A DNA stretch of 64,000 nucleotides. Origin: Pseudomonas orientalis. GTDB taxonomy: Bacteria; Pseudomonadota; Gammaproteobacteria; Pseudomonadales; Pseudomonadaceae. Position numbers and translations under genes: made by a program. Numbering within the stretch: the stretch's first letter is position 1; each line of letters opens with the position of its first letter. The stretch covers positions 3,689,001-3,753,000 of the forward strand of contig NZ_CP094351.1 of NCBI RefSeq assembly GCF_022807995.1, written 5' to 3'. The notes under the pieces were generated by a model. It worked only from the letters and a program-made list of their open reading frames with translations. It was not told the origin of the DNA and did no database searches. Of the stretch, positions 8,240-16,676 are shown one piece after another.

Positions 8240-8313
8240 GGCAGCTATACGCGGGTTGACCGACCGGTTCGAGGAACACCGGCATACCCGAAGGTATCCC
8301 GCGTACAACTGCC
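8240..8313 (-). ncRNA. Candidate structured RNA leader of the DUF6124 gene
   Basis: Read on the minus strand, a 16-bp outer stem pairs 8298-8313 with 8240-8255. Two positions are G-U wobbles that would be A-C mismatches on the plus strand, which points to an RNA made in the direction of the DUF6124 gene. Inside are two hairpins: AUACC-UUCG-GGUAU, a five-pair stem with a canonical cUUCGg tetraloop, and CCGG-ug-UUC-CUC-GAA-CCGG. Together they make a three-way junction ending 57 nt before the start codon. It could be a cis-regulatory leader or part of a conserved repeat. No known riboswitch class was recognised. Confidence 0.5.
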
Positions 8314-8417
8314 GCGACACGATACAACAGACGGGAAAAAAACGCCTGAGTCGATGTTGCCACAGGTGCACCTCGGAAGTCGGACGGTCAAATCCGGCCG
8401 CTGAATTGGCAGCGACG

Positions 8418-8505
8418 GCAAGGAGGGCCCCCGATGAGGAGGGTCAGTGAGTAGATCTTCAACTGGCACACCGCCATCGGGGGCAAGCCCCCTCCCACAT
8501 TTTTA
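8418..8505. repeat. REP pair with a shortened left arm
   Basis: The right arm CATCGGGGGCAAGCCCCCTC runs into CCCACATTTTTAACC, about 8474-8505. The left arm at 8418-8436 reads GGAGGGCCCCCGATGAGG and lacks the central CTTG of the consensus. It lies just downstream of the gspD stop codon, a common REP position. Confidence 0.8.
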
Positions 8506-8516
8506 ACCACGTTCCT

Positions 8517-10736
8517 TCAGTTAGCCGGTTTGAGCAGCTGCATCTGCTGGCGATAATCGTCCGTCACCTGCCGCGCCTGGCTGCTGCTGGTGATCACCCG
8601 GGGGGTGATCAGCACAATCAATTCGGTGCGGTCCTTGGATTTGCTGGTGTTGCCAAACAACCAGCGCAAGCCGGGGATCTTGCCCAGGTACGGCACGGCA
8701 CTGACGGAGTCTGAGTTGTCCTGCTTGATCAACCCCCCCAGCAGCACCGTCTGCCCGCTCTGCACCGCCACCTGCGTCGACACCGAGCGTGTGGAAATAC
8801 GCGGATTATTCGGCGTGTCATTACTCGACGACGCCTGGTCCTGCGCATCACTGACCTGCTGCTGAATATCCATATACACCAGGCCGCCCGGATTGATGCG
8901 CGGCACCACGTCCAGAATCACACCGGTCTGCACATACTCCACACTGCTCAAGGTAGTGTCGGAAGTTCCCGTGTTCACCGTGGTCTGGCTGATAGGAATG
9001 TTATCGCCCACCTGAATCTGCGCCGGCTGGTTGTTCATCACCACCAACGACGGCGCCGACAGCACTTGGGTGCGGCCGTTGGTTTCCAGGGCGTGCAGGG
9101 CCACTTGCAGGTTGGAGCTGACGAAGGAATAAAACAACGAATCCGCCGCCCCCAGCCCGGCCCCGCCACCGCCCAGCGCGCCCTGGCTGCCGGAGGCGTT
9201 CGCCACTGTGGTGCTGGTGGAATTGCCGGCCAGGCGGCCCAGGTACCACTGCACGCCCAGGTCCAGTTCACCGGTGAGTTTGACCTCAAGGATGCGCGTC
9301 TCGATCTGCACTTGCAGCGGCGGATTGTCGAGGCGTTTGATCGCCGACTCGATCTCCTTCCACTGCACCGGGCGCGTGCGCACCAGCAGCTGGTTACTGC
9401 TTTTTTGCGCGGTGATGCGCGTACCGGCGTCGAGGCTCTTGGCCGGCGCGCCTTCGGTGGTGTCTGGCTCGGCAGTGTCCTCGGCTGGTGGCTCCTGCTC
9501 CTCATCCTCGGCGGCAGGCTGGGTGTTATTCAGGTTATTGCTCAAGCCGCCAGGCGTGTTGCCGGACGTGCTGTTGGTGCCGGGCGATGACAGGGTCGCG
9601 GTGCGCAAACCGGGCGCGACCTTGGCCGGGGCGTCGTCCTTGATCGCGCCGCTGCCGTAGATCTGCCGCAGGTACTTGGCCAGGTCGGTGGCCTTCATGT
9701 TGCGCACGTCGTACACATACATCTGCGGCTCGTTGCCGCCGCCCTCGTCGATGGTGTGAATCCAGTCACCGACTTCGCTGAGGTACTGTGGCTGCGACGA
9801 AATCGCGACCACCGAGTTGGTCCGCTCGATCGGCAAAAAGCGCACCATGCCCGCCAATGGCATGCCGCTGTCAGGACCGAACATTTTCTGCAGTTCGGGC
9901 ATCAGCTCGGCGACGGAGGCGCGTTGCAGGCCGAACACGCCCACCGACATGCCCTTGAGCCAGTCCACGTCAAACGTGTCGATGGTGTCCTGATAGTTGG
10001 CCAGCTCTTCCGGGGTACCGGCCAGGCTCAGCACATTGCGCGCCGGGTCAACCAGCAGAAAGGCATTCTCGCGGGCAAACGGCTTGAGCAGTTTCTGCAT
10101 CTCGGTGGCCGAGATATAGCGCAGCGGAAACAGCCGCGCCGACAGGCCGCTGGACGGTTGCGACACGCGCATTTGCGGCACCAGCTTGCCCGACACCGCC
10201 TGGTTGGCGGGCAGGATCACATAGCGGTTGCCCTGCTTGATCATCGCGTTGTCAGTCCACGACAACAGCGTTTCCAGAATCGACAACGCCTGCTGTTTGT
10301 TCACAGGTTTTGAGGTGGAAAAGCTGACATTGCCCTTCACCCCCTGGGCGATGCTGTAGTTCTCATGCAGCAGGTCGCCCATCACGCTGTTGATCACCGC
10401 TTCGATCGGCTGGTCGGCGAAGTTGAACACGATGTCGCCGCCCGCCTCTGCCTTGTCGGCCGGCGCTGCTGTGGGTTGGCGCACGAACTGCTGGTTGCCG
10501 CGAATCAATTGGCGTTGGGGCGGTGTCCTGGCCTGGGGCTGGCTGCTGGCGACCGGGGCCTGTTCGCTGGCCGGATCCACGGGCGGGCGTTGCGCGCCGG
10601 TACCCTGCATCGCCTCATGCAACAAGGCCTCGTCCGGGTCCAGATGCTCGGGGAATGTGCCGCAGCCACCGAGGGAAACGGCGGTGGCCAGGCAAAACAC
10701 GGTGGTGCGCAAAGCGCCGGGGAATGTATCGATCAA
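8517..10736 (-). CDS. gspD: Type II secretion secretin (lipoprotein secretin, GspD/HxcQ-like)
   Basis: 739 residues forming the outer-membrane channel of the type II secretion system. The N-terminus MIDTFPGALRTTVFCLATAV continues into the lipobox SLGGC, so Cys25 should be lipidated. The N0 domain (FNFADQPIEAVINSVMG) and N1-N3 repeats (LRYISATEMQKLLKPFA, VYDVRNMKATDLAKYLRQIY) precede the secretin core, with its signature VPYLGKIPGLRWLFGN near residue 690. A Ser/Thr/Pro/Glu-rich insertion of about 60 residues lies within the N3 region. Liposecretins such as HxcQ of P. aeruginosa reach the outer membrane without a separate pilotin, and none is encoded here. It overlaps the gspC-like gene by ATGA. 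Confidence 0.93.
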   Translation of the reverse strand: MIDTFPGALRTTVFCLATAVSLGGCGTFPEHLDPDEALLHEAMQGTGAQRPPVDPASEQAPVASSQPQARTPPQRQLIRGNQQFVRQPTAAPADKAEAGGDIVFNFADQPIEAVINSVMGDLLHENYSIAQGVKGNVSFSTSKPVNKQQALSILETLLSWTDNAMIKQGNRYVILPANQAVSGKLVPQMRVSQPSSGLSARLFPLRYISATEMQKLLKPFARENAFLLVDPARNVLSLAGTPEELANYQDTIDTFDVDWLKGMSVGVFGLQRASVAELMPELQKMFGPDSGMPLAGMVRFLPIERTNSVVAISSQPQYLSEVGDWIHTIDEGGGNEPQMYVYDVRNMKATDLAKYLRQIYGSGAIKDDAPAKVAPGLRTATLSSPGTNSTSGNTPGGLSNNLNNTQPAAEDEEQEPPAEDTAEPDTTEGAPAKSLDAGTRITAQKSSNQLLVRTRPVQWKEIESAIKRLDNPPLQVQIETRILEVKLTGELDLGVQWYLGRLAGNSTSTTVANASGSQGALGGGGAGLGAADSLFYSFVSSNLQVALHALETNGRTQVLSAPSLVVMNNQPAQIQVGDNIPISQTTVNTGTSDTTLSSVEYVQTGVILDVVPRINPGGLVYMDIQQQVSDAQDQASSSNDTPNNPRISTRSVSTQVAVQSGQTVLLGGLIKQDNSDSVSAVPYLGKIPGLRWLFGNTSKSKDRTELIVLITPRVITSSSQARQVTDDYRQQMQLLKPAN

Positions 10737-11257
10737 GGGGTGGACTCGTGAGGAAGGGTAATCGGGGGGGTGGTCGACGGCGGCGGCAGGCGCAGGCCTC
10801 GCAGGCTCAGGGTCTGCGTGCGGCCGTCGAGTACAAAGCGGGCTTCGCGGGGTGTCAGGTGTTCCAGGCGCCAGCCGTTGGGCAGGGTCTGGTCCTGGTG
10901 GACTTTCAGTGGCGGGCCGTCCGTGCGCTTGAGCAGTGCGACGCGCAGATCGCCGTCCAGCACGATGCCGGTCAGCGTCAGGCTCGACAGGCTGGAGACG
11001 GCGGCTTGGCCAACCGCGGGGTCAGGGCTGCGGTCAGGGCTGAACAGCGGCGCCTGCCAGGTGCCGGCGAGGCTTTCCAGGGTTGCGCTCGGGGCCACCA
11101 GCACCTTGGCCGTGGCGTTGGCGCGCGCATCGGGTTCGGGCGCCGGCAACCACTCGGGCGCATCGCCGATGCTGCTGAGGATGCCGGCCATCAACAGGCC
11201 CAACAGCCCGGCCACGCCGAGCAACAGCCACTCCAGGGGACGCAGTGCGTTGATCAT
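10733..11257 (-). CDS. gspC: Type II secretion inner-membrane protein, GspC/HxcP-like
   Basis: 174 residues with a single N-terminal membrane segment (WLLLGVAGLLGLLMAGILSS) and a periplasmic part. The latter contains a homology-region-type domain (WQAPLFSPDRSPDP, then SLTLTGIVLDGDLRVALLKR) that in GspC proteins docks onto the secretin N0 domain. It is short, with no PDZ or coiled-coil extension. GspN-type naming is also possible. It is encoded between gspM and gspD, with ATGA junctions on both sides. Confidence 0.8.
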   Translation of the reverse strand: MINALRPLEWLLLGVAGLLGLLMAGILSSIGDAPEWLPAPEPDARANATAKVLVAPSATLESLAGTWQAPLFSPDRSPDPAVGQAAVSSLSSLTLTGIVLDGDLRVALLKRTDGPPLKVHQDQTLPNGWRLEHLTPREARFVLDGRTQTLSLRGLRLPPPSTTPPITLPHESTP

Positions 11258-11865
11258 CGGCGCACCTGCGCGGCGGAAGCCGGTTGCAGGTAGCCACGCA
11301 CCAGCAGGTGCACCACCAGTTGACCGGCGCCACCGCTGGCGGGCGCGTTCGGCCCACGGCGGATGCTCATCTCGTCGACAAACAGAAAGGGGCGCTGGTA
11401 CTCCAACTCATGCAGGATCGCGGTCAAGGGTTCGATGGCGCAGTTCAGGGTCAGGCTGACTTTGACTTGGCGGTAGGGTTCGCTGTCGTCCTGCTCGGGG
11501 GTGATCGGCATGCGCTGCGTGAGGCTGCAGCCGCCTCCGAGGCCGGCGCGGCTGTTGATCAGGTCGGCGATGCGCTGCATCAGGTCCGCCGCCACGGCGC
11601 TGGGGTCGTCGCCGGGTAGCAGGCTGGTGCTGCTGGCCGGGTCCTGGCGCGCCTCCTCGAGTTGCTGGCGCAGGGAATCGCCCTGGCGCAATACACCGGC
11701 GTAGCGTTGCTGTTGTTCGCGCAACTGCTCGGCCTGTTCGCCCATCTCGCGCAAGGGGCCGGCGAACCAGCTGTCGACCAATAGCCAATACGCGGCGCCG
11801 AGCACCAGAGCCAGGCCGATCAGGGCTGCGCCACGGCGTTCACGGGGTGTCAGTGGTCGGCGCAT
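11254..11865 (-). CDS. gspM: Type II secretion protein GspM
   Basis: 203 residues from ATG 11865, which overlaps the end of gspL by 26 bp. It has a basic N-terminus (MRRPLTPRERRG), one membrane helix (AALIGLALVLGAAYWLLVDS), and a coiled-coil segment (LREMGEQAEQLREQQQRY). The rest is a ferredoxin-like periplasmic domain. GspM pairs with GspL in the inner-membrane platform that couples the ATPase to the pseudopilus. Confidence 0.85.
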   Translation of the reverse strand: MRRPLTPRERRGAALIGLALVLGAAYWLLVDSWFAGPLREMGEQAEQLREQQQRYAGVLRQGDSLRQQLEEARQDPASSTSLLPGDDPSAVAADLMQRIADLINSRAGLGGGCSLTQRMPITPEQDDSEPYRQVKVSLTLNCAIEPLTAILHELEYQRPFLFVDEMSIRRGPNAPASGGAGQLVVHLLVRGYLQPASAAQVRR

Positions 11866-12883
11866 CGGCGGCCTCCTGGTGCAGGTGGGCGCGCAAGGAA
11901 AATTGATCCTTGCCGGTTTGCGCATCGGGTTGGATCACCCCTTCGAACTGGGCGTTTTCCAGGCTGTGGCAGCCCTTGACGCGGGTGATCAGGGCGCTGG
12001 CCTTGGCGCTTTGCCCAGAGAATGAAACCTCGGCGCCGTCGTTGACTTCCAACTGGTCGATCCAGGTGTCGGACGGCAGGCAGGCGGTCAGCTCGTTGAG
12101 CAGCCCGGCCAGCGGCGGCTGGGCGCTCTTGCGGCGGATCAGGTACTGCGCGGCACCGCGGGTATTGAGCAGTTGCTGGCGCAGGGCCTGGATCTGGGCG
12201 ACCTGGGCTTTTTGCGCGCGCACGCTTTGCTGCATGCTGTCGAGCACGCGCTGGCGGTCGTTGAGCCACAGCAGCATGGCGGCAATCAGCAAGGCGCCGC
12301 ACAGCCACGGCAGGCTGCGTTGCAGGCCTTTGCCCGCCGCGCGCTGGCGTGGGCGCAGCGGTACCGGCAGCAGGTCGATGCCCATCGGGACGCCCGCCGC
12401 GTCCGCCACATCCACCGCGTGTGGCTGCAAGCCGAGGGCGGCGCACTCCGTGAGGATCTGGTCGAGGCGCTCGCGCAGGATCGCCACCAGCGTCACGTGC
12501 ACGTGGGTCGGAGTGCGCCGCTCCTGGCGCGCGACGAAGTACAACTGCGCCGCATCGAACGGAGTAAAACGGTCCAGTTCATACCCCACCACCGTCGCCA
12601 GGTTGCGCGCCGCCGCCGGGGGCAACTGCAAGGCCTGCACCAGCACCGCCGAGGGCGCCAGCAACAGCACCTGGCGCGCCTCGCCGGCCACGGGCGACAC
12701 GGGCGCGGTCAGCGGCCATGGGTACAGATGCTCGGGGATGTCCTGCAGCGACAGCCAGGCCGGCAGGCAGCCACGCAGCTCCTTGAGCCACAGCCGCCAG
12801 CCCATTTGCAGCAGGCTGCCGCGCCAGCGTTGGGTGATCGGTTCCGTCAGCAGCTGCAGCCGTGCGGATAAGTGTTCGTTCAT
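11840..12883 (-). CDS. gspL: Type II secretion protein GspL
   Basis: 347 residues from ATG 12883, whose ATGA overlaps the gspK stop; an upstream TTG at 12890-12892 is less likely. A cytoplasmic actin-like domain occupies about residues 1-185. A membrane helix (LPWLCGALLIAAMLLW) follows, then a coiled coil and a periplasmic ferredoxin-like domain (LTACLPSDTWIDQLEVNDG). In the family the cytoplasmic part holds the GspE ATPase at the membrane. Confidence 0.87.
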   Translation of the reverse strand: MNEHLSARLQLLTEPITQRWRGSLLQMGWRLWLKELRGCLPAWLSLQDIPEHLYPWPLTAPVSPVAGEARQVLLLAPSAVLVQALQLPPAAARNLATVVGYELDRFTPFDAAQLYFVARQERRTPTHVHVTLVAILRERLDQILTECAALGLQPHAVDVADAAGVPMGIDLLPVPLRPRQRAAGKGLQRSLPWLCGALLIAAMLLWLNDRQRVLDSMQQSVRAQKAQVAQIQALRQQLLNTRGAAQYLIRRKSAQPPLAGLLNELTACLPSDTWIDQLEVNDGAEVSFSGQSAKASALITRVKGCHSLENAQFEGVIQPDAQTGKDQFSLRAHLHQEAADAPTTDTP

Positions 12884-13605
12884 TCTTGCCAACGTAAGAC
12901 TCGATAAGGTTGTGCGCTGCCTTGCGCGGGGCTCAATAACACGGTGACCTGCAACTGGGCGTGGTAGCCGCCGGGGCGTTGCGCGCGGCTGTCGATCACC
13001 AGCACCTCACCGGGGTCGACGCCCACCGCATTCAGGTGCGGCAGGTTCAAGGCGCGGCGCATCAGCGCGCTGGCGAAGGCCGGATCGGGCCGGTCCAGGC
13101 CACTCCACAAGCTGATCTCGGGTTCCAGCGCGCTGTACAGCGCTTGGGTCATGCCCGGCAACTGCCGCACTTCTTCCATGACCCTGAACGGCGCCAGGCC
13201 CTGGTTGCGTCGTACCTCCAGGTCCTTGGCGAGTTGGCCGGCCTGGGCCTGGGTCGCACCGCAGGCCAGGGCCAGCCGCGCGAAATCGCCGACCTCGGCG
13301 CTGTTCAAGTACAACTTGCCGCGCTCACTGCGCAGGCTGACGTGCAACTGCGCATCGTCGAACACCAACGGGATTTCACGCCCATCGGCGATCCATTGTT
13401 TGCGCTGCAACGGGTCGGCCAGGCCCTGCATCGCCAGCGCCACGCCCGCCTCGGCGGCCAACACTGCCTGGGTATGCTGGCGATGCCACGCCGCCTGGCG
13501 GGTTTCCAATTGCACCCAGCCGGCCAGGCCGCCGAGCAGCAGGCTGAGCAACGCCAGCACCCACAGCACCAGCAGTAGCGCGACCCCGCGCTGATGCCGG
13601 ATCAT
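12880..13605 (-). CDS. gspK: Minor pseudopilin GspK
   Basis: 241 residues from ATG 13605, ATGA-coupled to gspJ. The prepilin-type leader MIRHQRG is followed by VALLLVLWVLALLSLLLGG. Glutamate 5 of the mature helix is absent, as is usual for GspK, which caps the pseudopilus tip. The large alpha-helical domain contains FARLALACGATQAQAGQLAK and LRQLPG-like segments typical of GspK. Processing by a prepilin peptidase is expected, but no gspO is present in this cluster. Confidence 0.88.
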   Translation of the reverse strand: MIRHQRGVALLLVLWVLALLSLLLGGLAGWVQLETRQAAWHRQHTQAVLAAEAGVALAMQGLADPLQRKQWIADGREIPLVFDDAQLHVSLRSERGKLYLNSAEVGDFARLALACGATQAQAGQLAKDLEVRRNQGLAPFRVMEEVRQLPGMTQALYSALEPEISLWSGLDRPDPAFASALMRRALNLPHLNAVGVDPGEVLVIDSRAQRPGGYHAQLQVTVLLSPAQGSAQPYRVLRWQE

Positions 13606-14231
13606 TCGGGGCCCCCACTCGACAGGTTCAAGCGCAGCGCGATCACCTGGGTGACCCACGGCACCGGCCCGTTGACGCGCGCCGCAATCCGCACCGCCGA
13701 GGGCAAACGCCTGGTCCACGGCCACTCGCTGATCCAGCCGGTGGCCTGGCCCTTGGGCGACACGCCGCGATAGCTGAACTGCAGATCTTCGACACCTTTC
13801 AATAACACCTGTGGCTCACTGCGCGATGCCGGTACGCTGACCTGCGCTTGAGACTCAAACCGCGCGAACGCCACCTGCAAATCGCGCTGCGCCTCGGCGC
13901 CGGTCAACTGCAGGGTGAAGCGCTGAATCCCGCCACCGAGCACGCCCGGCAGGGTCGCGACAAACTGCATGCGCTGCGGGCTGCCGGCGAAAAACCCGTC
14001 GGTCTGGCTGTCGTCCTCGGTCACGTCCAGGGGCAGCGCCTCGCTGATCGCCGTGCGCAAAAACTGCTGCGCCGCACGCATTTCATCCAGGCTGACCGTG
14101 TAGCGCTGCGCCTTGAGCACCGCGCGATTGGCCCCCAGCAGCGCGCCACCGACCAGGGTCAGCAATACGCCGAGCAGGCTCAGCACGATCATGATTTCGA
14201 GCAGGGTGAAGCCCTGCTGGCGGCGCTTCAC
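13602..14231 (-). CDS. gspJ: Minor pseudopilin GspJ
   Basis: 209 residues. The class III leader MKRRQQG is followed by FTLLEIMIVLSLLGVLLTLV, with Glu5 kept. The remainder is a beta-rich domain. GspJ, with GspI and GspK, forms the tip complex of the pseudopilus. ATGA overlaps link it to gspI upstream and gspK downstream. Confidence 0.88.
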   Translation of the reverse strand: MKRRQQGFTLLEIMIVLSLLGVLLTLVGGALLGANRAVLKAQRYTVSLDEMRAAQQFLRTAISEALPLDVTEDDSQTDGFFAGSPQRMQFVATLPGVLGGGIQRFTLQLTGAEAQRDLQVAFARFESQAQVSVPASRSEPQVLLKGVEDLQFSYRGVSPKGQATGWISEWPWTRRLPSAVRIAARVNGPVPWVTQVIALRLNLSSGGPE

Positions 14232-14586
14232 AAACCGGCCCCTGCCGCACGCAGTTTCAAGGTGCTGAAACTGGCGTGGCGCGGCCCTTCGCTGACCGTC
14301 AGGTCGAGGCGAAACAACTGCGGCTGGCCGATCCGGGTCGGCCGTTGGGCGATACGCAGTTGCCAGGCGATGCCGTCCAGATCGCCCTGGCGCACGCCAT
14401 TGGCCAGGGGGCCTGCTGCCTCCTGGTCCATCACGCTGACGGCGGCATGGCTCAGGCGGTCGCTGTGGGCCACTTGCAACAGCGAGCGCGCGCTCTGGCC
14501 AAAGGCAACCAGCAGCACCGTGCTGCAGATCGCCATGAGCGTCAGCGCGGCGAGCATTTCCAGCAGGGTGAATCCGGCCTGCCGCT

Positions 14587-14590
<4 letters not shown>
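14228..14590 (-). CDS. gspI: Minor pseudopilin GspI
   Basis: 120 residues with leader MKRQAG and mature start FTLLEMLAALTLMAICSTVL. The length and position between gspH and gspJ identify GspI, the organiser of the pseudopilus tip. Its start overlaps the gspH stop by four bases. Confidence 0.87.
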
Positions 14591-15018
<428 letters not shown>

Positions 15019-15027
15019 GTTCAACCG

Positions 15028-15453
15028 TTATTCCCAGTTGCCCAGGTCGGCGCTGTAGCCTTCGCCACCGGGCTGGCCGTCCTGGCCGTAGAAAATCAGG
15101 TCGAAGGCGCCGTGCTCGCCGGGGAAGCGATAGCCGAAGGCATGGCCGAACGGGTCCTTGAGGTCCGACGGCTTGGCATACGGGCCGGCCCAGCCGGCGC
15201 TGTTGCCCGGCTTGTCGACCAGTTGCTGCAGGGACTTGGGCGGCGAGCCGACATCCAGCCCGTAGCTTTCGATTTTCATGCTCAGGCTGGCCAGTTGCGC
15301 CTTGCCCGCGCCGTACTTGCCCTTGTCGACATTGCCGCCGACCTGGCGGACCACGATGGTGGCGACGATGCCCAGCAGCACGATCACGGCGAGCATTTCC
15401 AGCAGGGTAAAACCGCCCTGGCGGCGGGCAGGCTTGAATCGGGTATGGCGCAT
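15028..15453 (-). CDS. gspG: Major pseudopilin GspG
   Basis: 141 residues from ATG 15453, preceded by AAGGA nine bases away. An upstream ATG at 15477 overlaps the gspF stop as ATGA but has no ribosome binding site, so the start is not certain. Leader MRHTRFKPARRQGG, mature start FTLLEMLAVIVLLGIVATIV. The domain ends in the family's calcium-loop region with DPFGHAFGYRFPGEHGAFDL and FYGQDGQPGGEGYSADLGNW. GspG is the main subunit of the pseudopilus that pushes substrates through the secretin. Confidence 0.92.
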   Translation of the reverse strand: MRHTRFKPARRQGGFTLLEMLAVIVLLGIVATIVVRQVGGNVDKGKYGAGKAQLASLSMKIESYGLDVGSPPKSLQQLVDKPGNSAGWAGPYAKPSDLKDPFGHAFGYRFPGEHGAFDLIFYGQDGQPGGEGYSADLGNWE

Positions 15454-15473
15454 AGGTGTGGATCCTTGAGGGT

Positions 15474-16676
15474 TCATATATTGCTGGTCAGGCTCATCAG
15501 CGGCAGCATGATCGCGAGCATGATCACCGCCACCAGCACCGCCATGACCACGGTCAGCGACGGCACCAGCGCGGCGAGCAGGCGGTCGATGCCGCGCTTG
15601 GCTTCAACGTCGAACACATCGGCGACCTTGAGCAGCATGCTGTCGAGTTCACCGGCCTGTTCGCCGACTTCAATCATTTGCAGCGCCAGGTCGGGCAGCA
15701 GCGGCTGCGCGCCGAAGGCACTGGCCAGGGTGCCGCCGCCCTTGACGGATTCGGCGGCCTGGGCGACTTGCGCTTGCAGCGCGCGGTTGGTGCAGACCTG
15801 CCGGGCGATCACCAGCGCCTGCAGTAGCGCCACGCCGTTGCTCAGCAAGGTGCCGAGGGTGCGCGTCAACCGCGCCGCTTCGACGCGTTGCAGCAGCGGG
15901 CCGATCACACGGATGCCGAGTACATGCCGGTCATAACGTTCCCGGCGCTGCGGGTCGCGCAGGCGTGCGGCCAGCGTCCAGATCGTGACGATCAACCCGG
16001 CGAAAACCGCCAGGCCATAGGCGCCGAGAAACTGGCCGAGCCCGAGGATCACTTCGGTGATCAACGGAATGGGCACGCCCAGGTCCTTGAAGATCGGCAC
16101 GAACTGCGGCACCACATAGGCCAGCAGCAGCGCCAGCGAGCCAAGTACGCCGACCACCAGAAAGGCCGGGTAGATCAGCGCGTTGATCACCTCGCCCCGC
16201 AACAATTGGCTGCGTTCCAGGTAGTCACTGAGCTGGCGCAGGGTGTTTTCCAGGGCACCGCCCGCCTCGCCCGCGCGCACCATGCTCAGGTACAGCGGCG
16301 AGAACTGGCTGCCCTCTTCCTCCAGCGCTTTGGATAACGGCTGGCCGGCGTTGACCTGTTCGCGGATACGCTCGATGAGTGCGCGGGTCTGCGGCTGGCC
16401 AGGTTGTTTGAGCAGGATGCCCAGCGAGCGCTCCAGCGGTTGGCCGGCGCCCAACAGGGTGGCCAGTTGCTGGGTGAAACTGACCAGCGCCGCCCCGCTC
16501 AATTGGCCACGGCCAAGGGCATTGCGCAGCCCTTGGGCGCCAGCCGCATCGATCTGCAATAACAGCAAACCGCGCTTGTGCAGCACGGCGACGGCGGCGT
16601 CCTGGTCCCGGGCTTCCAGGGTGCCGTTTTGCGCCTGGCCCTGGCTGTCGAGCGCGCGGTACTTGAACAGGCTCAC
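15474..16676 (-). CDS. gspF: Type II secretion inner-membrane platform protein GspF
   Basis: 400 residues with two repeats of the GspF/PilC domain and three membrane helices (for example AFLVVGVLGSLALLLAYVVP and VMAVLVAVIMLAIMLPLMSL). The signature LSKALEEEGSQFSPLYLSMVRAGEAGGALE begins the first repeat and LQMIEVGEQAGELDSML the second. It anchors the pseudopilus assembly platform and contacts GspE. ATGA-coupled to gspE. Confidence 0.93.
   Translation of the reverse strand: MSLFKYRALDSQGQAQNGTLEARDQDAAVAVLHKRGLLLLQIDAAGAQGLRNALGRGQLSGAALVSFTQQLATLLGAGQPLERSLGILLKQPGQPQTRALIERIREQVNAGQPLSKALEEEGSQFSPLYLSMVRAGEAGGALENTLRQLSDYLERSQLLRGEVINALIYPAFLVVGVLGSLALLLAYVVPQFVPIFKDLGVPIPLITEVILGLGQFLGAYGLAVFAGLIVTIWTLAARLRDPQRRERYDRHVLGIRVIGPLLQRVEAARLTRTLGTLLSNGVALLQALVIARQVCTNRALQAQVAQAAESVKGGGTLASAFGAQPLLPDLALQMIEVGEQAGELDSMLLKVADVFDVEAKRGIDRLLAALVPSLTVVMAVLVAVIMLAIMLPLMSLTSNI

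Larger units (their letters stand above)
8184..8516. other. 333-bp gap: structured leader plus degenerate REP pair
   Basis: No gene is seen. On the DUF6124 side (8240-8313) is a long structured inverted repeat described separately. On the gspD side (8418-8505) is a REP pair whose left arm has lost a few bases. Longer frames through this stretch have no ribosome binding sites. Confidence 0.7.
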
